Shown: piece after piece, positions 1-6,465 of the stretch
Layout of the letters: each line of letters opens with the position of its first letter
How positions within the stretch are numbered: position 1 is the stretch's first letter
Source: Zoogloeaceae bacterium
GTDB lineage: Bacteria > Pseudomonadota > Gammaproteobacteria > Burkholderiales > Rhodocyclaceae
DNA: 7,336 bases
Assembly: GCA_031290955.1 (NCBI GenBank)
Contig: JAISLJ010000227.1
Span: 1-7,336, forward strand
Direction of reading: 5' to 3'
Made by a program: the position numbers and the translations under genes
The notes under the pieces: model-generated
The model's input: the letters and a program-made list of their open reading frames with translations, nothing else
Told to the model about the DNA's origin: nothing
The model's database searches: none

Positions 1-26
1 CGCTGCAAAGCGGTGTCGGTTTTTTT
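1..26 (+). terminator. 3' part of a Rho-independent terminator of an upstream transcript (cut by window edge)
   Basis: The first three bases CGC pair with GCG at 10-12 around the loop TGCAAA (4-9). The right arm continues GCGGTGTCGG (10-19) and is followed directly by seven T (20-26). This is the 3' half of a classic intrinsic terminator. The matching left arm (expected CCGACAC just outside the window) cannot be seen, so the call is an inference. If right, an upstream + strand transcript ends here and the pilus cluster needs its own promoter. The ATG at 27 abuts the U-tract, which makes it an unlikely translation start. Confidence 0.6.
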
Positions 27-84
27 ATGGTTACATTTGGGAGCAGAAAATGGACGAACGGCCCGATTTTTTGCGCATGGCATA

Positions 85-101
85 CCCCCCCCCCCCCCCC
101 C
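85..101. repeat. 17-base poly-C homopolymer tract upstream of the minor-pilin cluster
   Basis: Seventeen consecutive C residues lie between CATA (81-84) and GCG (102-104). Such runs are very rare in bacterial genomes and are unstable through slipped-strand mispairing. Known examples include the C-stretches of Bordetella fim promoters and the Neisseria opc promoter, where length sets transcription, and the G-run in Neisseria pilC, where length sets the reading frame. Here the tract lies about 220 bases before the first minor-pilin start, after an apparent terminator, so a promoter role fits best. The exact length may be miscalled in sequencing. Confidence 0.85.
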
Positions 102-114
102 GCGTATTTATATC
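86..114 (+). promoter_or_regulatory. Possible promoter with -35 position inside the poly-C tract
   Basis: TATATC (109-114), within the AT-rich TATTTATAT stretch, matches the -10 consensus at four of six positions. A 17-base spacer would place the -35 hexamer at 86-91, wholly inside the C-run. That is the arrangement of the Bordetella fim promoters, which lack a -35 and depend on an activator bound upstream. TTGCGC (71-76) is a weak alternative -35, but it lies 32 bases from this -10, too far at the present tract length. There is no other convincing sigma70 promoter between 102 and 323. This is inference from position and weak consensus only. Confidence 0.25.
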
Positions 115-149
115 GCATAGCACGCCGCAAGACTGACTGCGCGTCGGAT

Positions 150-167
150 CCCTCTTCTCCAAGAGGG
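150..167 (+). other. Perfect 7-bp stem-loop in the fimT leader
   Basis: CCCTCTT (150-156) and AAGAGGG (161-167) are exact reverse complements around the loop CTCC (157-160). No T-run follows (TTGACCATAA), so it is not a standard terminator. If transcription begins just after the poly-C tract, this hairpin would sit in the 5' untranslated leader. There it could affect mRNA stability or hide or expose downstream sequence. The function is unknown. Confidence 0.4.
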
Positions 168-323
168 TTGACCATAACAAGCGACCGCACAGCGGTTTGC
201 TTCGTTCACCTCCTATCTTCCCACTTTTGTGCCTCCGGGCGCCGTTTTTCCCTCCTGAAAGCGCGGCATCCCTCGTTTTTCGGGCATGGCGGGATTTCCG
301 TCATTTCCGCCCGCCGCAAGGCT

Positions 324-869
324 GTGCGGGGCGTCACCTTGGTGGAGTTACTCGCCGTTGTCCTGATTGTTGTCATCCTTGCCATGCTGGCCTTGCCGGT
401 ACTGGGGATGATCCGCCAGAACCGGATTGTCAGCGGCACGGGTGAAGTGGCCTCGGCTCTGGTCTTGGCGCGTGGCGAAGCCATTTTGCGTCGGACACGG
501 GTCTCCCTCTGTCCGATGACAGAAGGGAAATTGACCAGCGGTTGGCGCATCGTGACGAATAACCCGGGTTCCGCGAATAACCAAGATTCCTGCACTGCTG
601 AATCGTCCAAGGTTACGGTATTGTTCGCGCGCGAGGAACCATTGAAGACGATTGAATTATGCACAAGCAATTGCAACGTGACAACGCCATCGAAGTTCGT
701 CTTCAACGCGCTGGGCAAGCTGGAAGGTGGCGCTGCCGCCGTGGTGTTGTGCGCTCCGGGTCGAAGAGAAGGCCGGCAGATTGATATCACCAGCATCGGA
801 CAGGTGAAAACCCGTTCGGTATCGTGTTTGAAAGAACCGATTTCAACAGGGGCGGGAAATTTCAGGTAA
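324..869 (+). CDS. fimT: Type IV pilus minor pilin FimT/FimU (GspH/FimT family)
   Basis: This is a pseudopilin of the GspH/FimT family, a minor T4P subunit that helps prime pilus assembly from the inner membrane. In some species FimT binds DNA during natural transformation. With GTG 324 as start the product has 181 residues, a usual length. The cleavage motif is RG|VTLVE at residues 2-8, with Glu at mature position 5, followed by a hydrophobic helix to about residue 29. Six cysteines (63, 90, 113, 117, 143, 168) suggest disulfides in the periplasmic domain. The C-terminal IDITSIGQVKTRSVSC segment matches the family's last strand. The start is uncertain: GTG 324 has only AAGG (318-321) very close upstream and gives a three-residue leader. 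An ATG at 286 would encode MAGFPSFPPAARL but is out of frame; losing one TG of the TGTG at 323-326 would join it to RGVTLVE. The ATG at 27 is rejected. It is the first gene of the cluster, 47 bases before pilV. Confidence 0.82.
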   Translation: MRGVTLVELLAVVLIVVILAMLALPVLGMIRQNRIVSGTGEVASALVLARGEAILRRTRVSLCPMTEGKLTSGWRIVTNNPGSANNQDSCTAESSKVTVLFAREEPLKTIELCTSNCNVTTPSKFVFNALGKLEGGAAAVVLCAPGRREGRQIDITSIGQVKTRSVSCLKEPISTGAGNFR

Positions 870-891
870 AACCTGTTCGGCATCGTGTTTG
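801..891 (+). repeat. Imperfect direct repeat: fimT 3' end and fimT-pilV gap
   Basis: Bases 801-830 (30 nt) and 863-891 (29 nt) are near-identical, differing by two substitutions and one missing G. Copy 1 encodes QVKTRSVSCL, the end of the FimT family domain. Copy 2 has lost a base, which creates the TAA (867-869) that ends fimT. With that G restored, copy 2 would read QVKTCSASCLA followed by TGA (895-897), a plausible natural FimT end. The structure looks like a diverged tandem duplication, with a unit of about 62 bp, of the fimT terminus. Confidence 0.75.
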
Positions 892-916
892 GCTTGAAAA
901 TCAACGAGGTTTCCTC

Positions 917-1462
917 ATGAAGAACGCAAGAAAAACTTTTCATTGCTCTCCGCAACACCTGCGGGAGAAGGGTTTTACCCTAATCGAGGTGCTGGTGGCC
1001 ATTGTGGTGTTGGGCATTGGTCTGGTTGGACTGTTGAGCTTGCAGGTGATGTCGCTGAAAATGAATCAGGCTGCCTTGTCGCGCTCCATTGCATCTGGCT
1101 ATGCCTATGCCATGATCGAAAAGATCAGAAGCAATGCTGTTCATCGGAGCGATTACGTCACTGCCCTGAATCTGGCCAGTTCCGTTTCCACGACCACTGC
1201 CCAGACTTCCCCAGAGGAACTCAAGCTTTGGGCAAAGCAGCTTGATCAGGCGCTGCCCGGCGCCAAGGTACAAATCTGTTTGCGGGAAAATCCGGAGAAA
1301 ACCTATTCGTCGGGTTGTGACAAATCTGCTGGAGAATTTGTCATGGTGCGTGTGAGTTGGCAGCAGGGCGAGGATGCCGGATTGATGTTCGATGCGGATA
1401 CTTCTTCGAGTTCCACGGAAGTTGTCAATTCGCAATCCATTGAAGTGGTGGGGCGGCTATGA
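917..1462 (+). CDS. pilV: Type IV pilus minor pilin PilV
   Basis: PilV is a minor pilin of the tip/priming complex with PilW, PilX, FimT and PilE. It is inserted in the inner membrane and processed by the prepilin peptidase PilD. The start at ATG 917 has GAGGT (906-910) six bases upstream; GTG 824, in the same frame, would lie inside fimT. The product has 181 residues. The leader is 19 residues ending EKG, cleaved before FTLIEVLVAIVVLGIGLVGL, with Glu at mature position 5. The SLQVMSLKMNQAALSRS stretch after the helix, and the later Cys121 and Cys134 around a FVMVRVSW strand, are typical of PilV. Its TGA overlaps the pilW ATG as ATGA, which indicates translational coupling. Confidence 0.9.
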   Translation: MKNARKTFHCSPQHLREKGFTLIEVLVAIVVLGIGLVGLLSLQVMSLKMNQAALSRSIASGYAYAMIEKIRSNAVHRSDYVTALNLASSVSTTTAQTSPEELKLWAKQLDQALPGAKVQICLRENPEKTYSSGCDKSAGEFVMVRVSWQQGEDAGLMFDADTSSSSTEVVNSQSIEVVGRL

Positions 1463-2478
1463 AAACCGAACACATTTTTGTTCCTTATGGGAAACAGGGG
1501 CGGGAACTTGGCCTTTCCCTGGTTGAGATCATGATTGCCCTGACGATCGGTTTGATCATGTTGGGCGCGATCTTCCATGTCTATCTCAGCGGGCGTTCTT
1601 CCTACCGATTGAATGAGGAACTCGCGCGCTTTCAGGAAAATGGTCGTGTGGTCATGGATATGCTGGAAAGGGATCTGCGCATGGCGGCTTATTCCGGCTG
1701 CCCCAGCTTTAACCGGGTCCGCGCGGCAAGCACGCTGAATACGGTCAGGGAGAACCTGCGCATTGGCGTATACGCCGATCAGATGCCAAGAACCGTCATC
1801 GGTACAGAAGCCTATTCTCTACGCATTGTTGCCCCGGTTCTGGAAACGGGGATTGCAGGCGATGTGCTTGCCAGCGCCGCGTCAGCCTCCCTGGCGGGCG
1901 AGAGCGATAACGTCCGGGCAGGTGATTATGTGGTCATCCACGACTGTGACGAAGGCGAACTGTTCAGCATCAGCGCGGTGGCGGCGGCAGCAGCCGGTGG
2001 CAGCATGGATCTGACGCTGGACAGAAATCCCTCGCGGGATTTTTCCTCCACGCTCGGCAGGGCGTTCGTATTGCCGAATCATGGCGGTTCTGTCGGCATT
2101 TTATATGACATTGTTGATGTTACGGTTCCGGGTGGTGAAACGGTCGGGGCATTGCGGCGAAATGGCGAGGAATTGCTGACCGGGGTGGAGGCGTTTCGTA
2201 TTTGCCTGGGGCAGGGCAACGCCTACACCGCCGAGTATGGCAAGAGCGAGCTTGGCGACTACGTCCGGGCGGAAACCATCAGTGATGATGCTGAACGGGC
2301 AAAAGTGATCGCGGTGCAGGTGGATTTGCTCCTGGCTTCTTCTTCCGCCATCGCGCTGGAAAAAGCGGAAGCGCAAAGTTTTTCACTGTGCGGTGATCGC
2401 ACTGATTTTACGAAAACGGATCGCCGTTTACGCAAACTGTTCAGCACGACGGTCAATCTGCGCAACAAACTGAGATAG
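1459..2478 (+). CDS. pilW: Type IV pilus assembly protein PilW (minor pilin)
   Basis: PilW is the large minor pilin that works with PilV and PilX to connect PilY1 to the pilus tip and start assembly. The product has 339 residues, usual for the family. The 18-residue leader ends RELG and is cleaved before LSLVEIMIALTIGLIMLGAIF; mature residue 1 is Leu rather than Phe, and Glu is at position 5. The QENGRVVMDMLERDLRMAAYSGC segment (residues 59-81) is the PilW family signature after the helix. The C-terminal part has GEELLTGVEAFRICLG and later AVQVDLLLAS, matching the PilW C-terminal domain. The start overlaps the pilV stop by four bases, so no independent strong ribosome site is needed; GGTGGGG lies just upstream. 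The stop is TAG at 2476-2478, within the pilX ribosome-binding site. Confidence 0.92.
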   Translation: MKTEHIFVPYGKQGRELGLSLVEIMIALTIGLIMLGAIFHVYLSGRSSYRLNEELARFQENGRVVMDMLERDLRMAAYSGCPSFNRVRAASTLNTVRENLRIGVYADQMPRTVIGTEAYSLRIVAPVLETGIAGDVLASAASASLAGESDNVRAGDYVVIHDCDEGELFSISAVAAAAAGGSMDLTLDRNPSRDFSSTLGRAFVLPNHGGSVGILYDIVDVTVPGGETVGALRRNGEELLTGVEAFRICLGQGNAYTAEYGKSELGDYVRAETISDDAERAKVIAVQVDLLLASSSAIALEKAEAQSFSLCGDRTDFTKTDRRLRKLFSTTVNLRNKLR

Positions 2479-2490
2479 GAGAAAACAATC

Positions 2491-3006
2491 ATGCAAATGA
2501 AGCTGAAACAATATGAACGGGGTTCCGCCCTGTTGCTTCTTGGTGTCATCGCGTTGATCGTGATGTTGCTGCTTGGCGTGACAGCCATTCGGACGACGAT
2601 GTTGCAAGAGCGGCTGGCGGGCGGTTTCGCGGAACAGTATCAGGCGTTTCAGGCGGCGGAAATGGCCTTGCGCGCCGGGGAAATCCTGGTCAACAAGAAC
2701 ACGGCCCGCAGCGCCGCCTGTTTCTATGCGCCGGGAACCGCCCCTGACCCAAAGGATCGTGCCACGTGGAGCAGCACCGAAAAAATCTGCAATATTGGCA
2801 CGTATTATCGCACGGAGAATTACGGCGCGGCCCCGCCGAAATTTTTCATCGAACAGCAGGAAGACACACCGGATGTCAGCCTTGAAGCGGGTGCCGTGAA
2901 GACCAAGGAAATCTACAAGGTAACTGCCTTGGGAACCAGCGGCGTGAAAGGCGAGAACGGCAATCCGGTGGTGAGTGTCATTTTGCAATCATCCATTACG
3001 CACTGA
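2491..3006 (+). CDS. pilX: Type IV pilus assembly protein PilX (minor pilin)
   Basis: PilX is a minor pilin of the tip complex, likened to GspK of type II secretion. The product has 171 residues. The leader MQMKLKQYERG is followed by SALLLLGVIALIVMLLLGV. As usual for PilX, the mature helix lacks Glu5. The TTMLQERLAGG...AFQAAEMALRAGE stretch (residues 35-64) corresponds to the family motif TTLEERMAGN...AFQAAEAALRAGE. The start at ATG 2491 has AGGAG (2477-2481) nine bases upstream, overlapping the pilW stop; ATG 2497 is a possible second start in frame. It ends 13 bases before pilY1, so coupling within one operon is expected. Confidence 0.9.
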   Translation: MQMKLKQYERGSALLLLGVIALIVMLLLGVTAIRTTMLQERLAGGFAEQYQAFQAAEMALRAGEILVNKNTARSAACFYAPGTAPDPKDRATWSSTEKICNIGTYYRTENYGAAPPKFFIEQQEDTPDVSLEAGAVKTKEIYKVTALGTSGVKGENGNPVVSVILQSSITH

Positions 3007-3019
3007 AAAGGAGCATTCC

Positions 3020-6000
3020 ATGAAAACGCGCATTCTTTCTTCGACTTCTCGTCTGCCACGTTTCACGGTTCGGCGTCTGACCTGCGCTGTCGCGCTGGCG
3101 CTGGCCCCGCTGGGAGCGCAGGCGCTTGAAGTCTCCCAGACCCCCTTGTTCGCGGGCGGTGGCGGCTCGGCCGCCAACCTGCTGTACATGCACGACGATT
3201 CCAGCTCGATGTATTGGTCGTTCATGCCGGATGGAGTTGTGCCGAATGCAGATGCCAACGGCGCCATTCAATTGACGCGGCCGGATGTGAACAAGATTTA
3301 TTATGACCCGAATATGACCTATACGCCGCCTGTTGACCACAACGGTAACAGTCTGGGGAACTCGAATTTTAATGCCGCATGGTTTGATGGTTATGATCTG
3401 GCAGGCAGGGATGCTGCGGGGGATTATTGCAGCGTAGGCAGGATCGTCACGCCCCGCAAGGTCAACCTTGCAAGCCAGTACAGGCCCACCTATTTTGAAG
3501 GTTGTTACTATAAGGAGGGTCACAAAATGGAGTTTTTAGGCGCGGCGGCGGAAGCGTACTATCATGATCCGCGCGGCAACAAAATCACCATTCCCGCAGC
3601 CCAGCGGCAGAATTTCGCCAACTGGTATTCCTATTACCGCACCCGGAACTATGCCGCCAGGGCGGGCGTCAGCCGGGCGTTTGCAGACCTGCCGGGAAAT
3701 ACGCGCGTCGGTTGGGGGAGCATCAATGGGGAGAGAAAAGGGAGCCCCCTCTCTGGGCCAAAGATCGAACAGGGCGTTCAGACGTTCACAGGCGAGCACA
3801 AGAAGGCCTTCTATGATTGGCTCTTCAAGGTGAACGCATATGGTAATACGCCGCTCAGACCCGGGCTGTACACCGCCGGGAAATATTATGAGGGTGTCAA
3901 CCCTTGGATGGATGATCCGGTAGCCGGTACGGGACAACTTGGCACGGCCTGCCGGAAGAGTTTTACCATCTTGATGACCGATGGCTATTACGACGGTACA
4001 GGGTTTAAAAACATCGGCAACCTGGACGGCGCTTCAGCAGATTTCACCACTCCCGTCAAAGCGGATGGCATAACAACGGAGACCTGGAGTACTGCCCCGT
4101 ATGCCGATAAGCAGGAAGATACCTTGGCGGATATCGCGTGGGATTTCTGGTCCCGGGATCTGCATCCAAGCCAGAATCAAGTGGCAGGCACGAAGAATGA
4201 CCCGGCTTGGTGGCAACACATGACGACCTATACCATTGGATTTGGCCTGACGGGAGAGCCGGACAAGGCGAGCACATTCCGGAATGCCAAGACTGGCGCG
4301 CGGACAGCATGGAAGCAAGTAGATATGGATGACATAAATAGTCCAACCAAGGTTAATGACATGCTGCATGCCGCGGTCAATGGTCACGGCGATTTTTTCT
4401 CGGCAGGGGATACGCAGGAATTCATCAATGGCATGCGGGAAATTGTTAGAAGCATCAAGGTCAGTATCAACGCGGTTGCGCCGCTGGCGGCCAGTTCCAC
4501 TTCGCTGCGCTCGGATACCAGACTTTTTCAGGCAACCCTGGATGGCGAGGATTGGTCCGGGAATTTGCAGGCGTTCCCGGTGGATGCCAAAGGCAATGTG
4601 GCTGCAAGCCCAAGCTGGAGCGCGGCCATTCCCGCGCACAACGCCCGCAAAATCCACACTTGGAACCCAGAGACTGCAAAGGGCGTCAATTTTGCGTGGA
4701 CCAGCCTCAGTATCGACCAGCAAACCCTTCTGGGCAGCGCGGATCTGGTCGATTACCTGCGCGGCGACACGGCCAGGGAAGAGCCGAACGGCACTTACCG
4801 CAGCCGCAACAAAAACCGCATGGGCGACATCGTCAATTCCGCCCCTCTGCATGTAGGCTCTCCGGCCACGAACAATTACGGCTATGGCTATTATTCCTCC
4901 ATCCCGACCGCCGACCGGACAAGCTATCAAACCAGAAGAACTGCCGCCACCCAGCGCTCCGACGTGGTCTATGTGGGCGCCAATGACGGCATGTTGCACG
5001 CCTTCGACGCGAACACCGGCGCGGAACTCTTTGCCTATGTGCCCAATGGAGTGTTTGGGCATCTGCCCGCACTGGCCGATCCAGGATACACGCACCGCTA
5101 TTATGTTGACGGCTCGCCCAACGCAGGCGACATCCTGATCGGCAGCGACTGGAAAACCCTGCTGGTCGGCTCGACTGGCGCGGGTGGAACGGCCTATTTC
5201 GCGCTGGATGTGGAAAACCCGGCAAGTTTTTGCAATGATAACGTACTCTGGGAAATCTCGGATGCCAGTTCCGGTTTCGAGCATCTGGGCGCAACCATTG
5301 GTCAGGCTTCCATCGTGCGCCTGAATGACGGAACGTGGGCGGCGGTTTTCGGCAACGGCTATGCCAGCGCTGACGAAAAAGCGAGCCTTTTCATCGTCAA
5401 CGCGGCAACCGGCGCGTTAATCAAGGAAATCTCCGTGGGCCTGGACACGGATACAGACTCCAACGGTCTTTCCATACCGCTCCTGATTGATCTCAACCGG
5501 GACGGCTCGGCGGATGTCGCCTATGCCGGAGACCTGCTTGGTCGTCTGTGGAAATTCGATCTGACAAGCACCAGCAATTCCAGTTGGGAGCTTGCCTTCT
5601 CAGGCGAGCCGCTTCTCGTCGCCAATGATGCCAGTGGCAATGCGCAGCCAATTACCGCCAAACCCCAGGCGATCCGCCATGCAGATGGCGCGATCATGGT
5701 CTATGTCGGCACAGGCAGTTTCTTTGCCACCGGCGATAATGTTGATACTTCCATCCAGACTTTCTACGGCATCCACGATGATGGCACGCACGACAACATC
5801 ACGCGCGATAGTCTGGTGCAACAAACGCTGACCTACTACAGCGACACGACGGGCGAGTATCGTTTCGTCAGTGAAAACACGGTGGATTACGCGACAAAGA
5901 GCGGGTTTTATATCGACCTGAACGCACAGGGCCAAACTGCGGATGGCGAACGTCTGATCAGCACGCCCATCGTTTGGGAAGACCGGGTCATTTTCAACAC

Positions 6001-6316
6001 CCTGATCCCCAGCGGCAACGCCAACGCATGCACTGGCGGCGGCATGGACGGCTGGCTGATGGAAATCGATCCCTTCTCAGGCGCTCGCACTCCGTACAGT
6101 GTCTTCGACCTGAACAGTGACGGCCTTTTCAACAACGCGGATTACAAGAACGACGGCACTGGCGGCAAGGTTGTAAATGGAACCAAAGTGGGCAGCGGCT
6201 CCGGCTTCACACCGATTGGCGTGGACAAATACGGCCTGAACAGTGGCGGGAAGATCCAGAAGATTGCCAACAGCCCGGTTGGTTTTGGTCGCCAATCCTG
6301 GAAACAGATTCGCTGA
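3020..6316 (+). CDS. pilY1: Type IV pilus tip adhesin / mechanosensor PilY1
   Basis: PilY1 (PilC-like) is a large secreted protein at the pilus tip, needed for pilus extension, adhesion and surface sensing. Start ATG 3020 has AAGGAG (3008-3013) six bases upstream, giving 1098 residues, within the family range. A Sec signal peptide spans residues 1-35 (cleavage GAQA|LEVSQ). The N-terminal half is von Willebrand A-like: MIDAS-type DDSSSM (59-64; D59-x-S61-x-S63) and ILMTDGYYDG with D321, with Cys137, Cys162 and Cys311. The C-terminal PilY1 beta-propeller starts near residue 490. It has YLRGD (579-583), MGDIVNSAPLHVG from 601, and VYVGANDGMLHAFD near 650. DLNRDGSAD (824-832) matches the calcium loop known from P. 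aeruginosa PilY1. A second EF-hand-like loop, DLNSDGLFNNAD (1030-1041), is near the C-terminus. The ending SWKQIR is family-typical. Strand composition shifts near the domain boundary. Confidence 0.95.
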   Translation: MKTRILSSTSRLPRFTVRRLTCAVALALAPLGAQALEVSQTPLFAGGGGSAANLLYMHDDSSSMYWSFMPDGVVPNADANGAIQLTRPDVNKIYYDPNMTYTPPVDHNGNSLGNSNFNAAWFDGYDLAGRDAAGDYCSVGRIVTPRKVNLASQYRPTYFEGCYYKEGHKMEFLGAAAEAYYHDPRGNKITIPAAQRQNFANWYSYYRTRNYAARAGVSRAFADLPGNTRVGWGSINGERKGSPLSGPKIEQGVQTFTGEHKKAFYDWLFKVNAYGNTPLRPGLYTAGKYYEGVNPWMDDPVAGTGQLGTACRKSFTILMTDGYYDGTGFKNIGNLDGASADFTTPVKADGITTETWSTAPYADKQEDTLADIAWDFWSRDLHPSQNQVAGTKNDPAWWQHMTTYTIGFGLTGEPDKASTFRNAKTGARTAWKQVDMDDINSPTKVNDMLHAAVNGHGDFFSAGDTQEFINGMREIVRSIKVSINAVAPLAASSTSLRSDTRLFQATLDGEDWSGNLQAFPVDAKGNVAASPSWSAAIPAHNARKIHTWNPETAKGVNFAWTSLSIDQQTLLGSADLVDYLRGDTAREEPNGTYRSRNKNRMGDIVNSAPLHVGSPATNNYGYGYYSSIPTADRTSYQTRRTAATQRSDVVYVGANDGMLHAFDANTGAELFAYVPNGVFGHLPALADPGYTHRYYVDGSPNAGDILIGSDWKTLLVGSTGAGGTAYFALDVENPASFCNDNVLWEISDASSGFEHLGATIGQASIVRLNDGTWAAVFGNGYASADEKASLFIVNAATGALIKEISVGLDTDTDSNGLSIPLLIDLNRDGSADVAYAGDLLGRLWKFDLTSTSNSSWELAFSGEPLLVANDASGNAQPITAKPQAIRHADGAIMVYVGTGSFFATGDNVDTSIQTFYGIHDDGTHDNITRDSLVQQTLTYYSDTTGEYRFVSENTVDYATKSGFYIDLNAQGQTADGERLISTPIVWEDRVIFNTLIPSGNANACTGGGMDGWLMEIDPFSGARTPYSVFDLNSDGLFNNADYKNDGTGGKVVNGTKVGSGSGFTPIGVDKYGLNSGGKIQKIANSPVGFGRQSWKQIR

Positions 6317-6340
6317 CATGCCCGCCTTCATGCCAATTCC

Positions 6341-6382
6341 CCCCTCGCTTTTCGGGCAAATACCCTTGTGAAAAGCGAGGGG
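6341..6382 (+). terminator. Strong inverted repeat between pilY1 and pilE (attenuator/terminator-like or mRNA stabiliser)
   Basis: CCCCTCGCTTTTC (6341-6353) and GAAAAGCGAGGGG (6370-6382) are perfect 13-bp reverse complements. The loop can add a small inner stem, GGG (6354-6356) with CCC (6363-6365). It lies 24 bases after the pilY1 stop. The sequence after it is ATTCTTCCCA, a poor U-tract, so efficient intrinsic termination is doubtful. Partial termination or 3' end protection of the pilY1 message, giving different levels of pilE, is the most likely role. Confidence 0.6.
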
Positions 6383-6465
6383 ATTCTTCCCACAGAGAAT
6401 ATTTGCCGCAAACTGGTTTCAACCCACGCCCGCAACCGGGCGACGCAGCATGGAAGAGGCGACGG

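Larger units (their letters stand above)
27..323 (+). other. Probable 5' leader/regulatory region, no supported gene
   Basis: The frame of fimT stays open through this stretch back to the left window edge. The encoded peptide looks non-biological for a pilin: it starts in a terminator U-tract, contains five prolines made only by the C-run, and would put about 100 residues before the prepilin cleavage site, where leaders normally have 5-30. I treat it as non-coding. It contains the poly-C tract, a perfect hairpin at 150-167, and an imperfect inverted repeat (AAGC-ACCGC at 179-188 against GCGGT-GCTT at 192-202). Confidence 0.55.

Noticed and set aside
27..869. A 280-residue FimT starting at ATG 27
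   Set aside because: The start lies in a terminator U-tract, the extra ~100 residues include a five-proline stretch made by the C17 run, and prepilin leaders are not this long.
206..958. Antisense open frame (250 codons) opposite fimT
   Set aside because: No domain or ribosome site, and it is fully contradicted by the clear FimT signature on the + strand.
2975..3019. Upstream start of pilY1 at 2975 within pilX
   Set aside because: It would place extra residues before a clean Sec signal peptide; ATG 3020 has a well-placed AAGGAG.
4760..4768. RGD (residues 581-583) in PilY1 as an integrin-binding motif
   Set aside because: It is part of the family-conserved YLRGD element before the propeller, a different place from the RGD near the calcium loop studied in P. 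aeruginosa; a binding role is unsupported.
4034..5284. Long antisense open frame (416 codons) opposite pilY1
   Set aside because: It is fully inside pilY1, has no recognisable domain and reflects codon bias of the sense strand.
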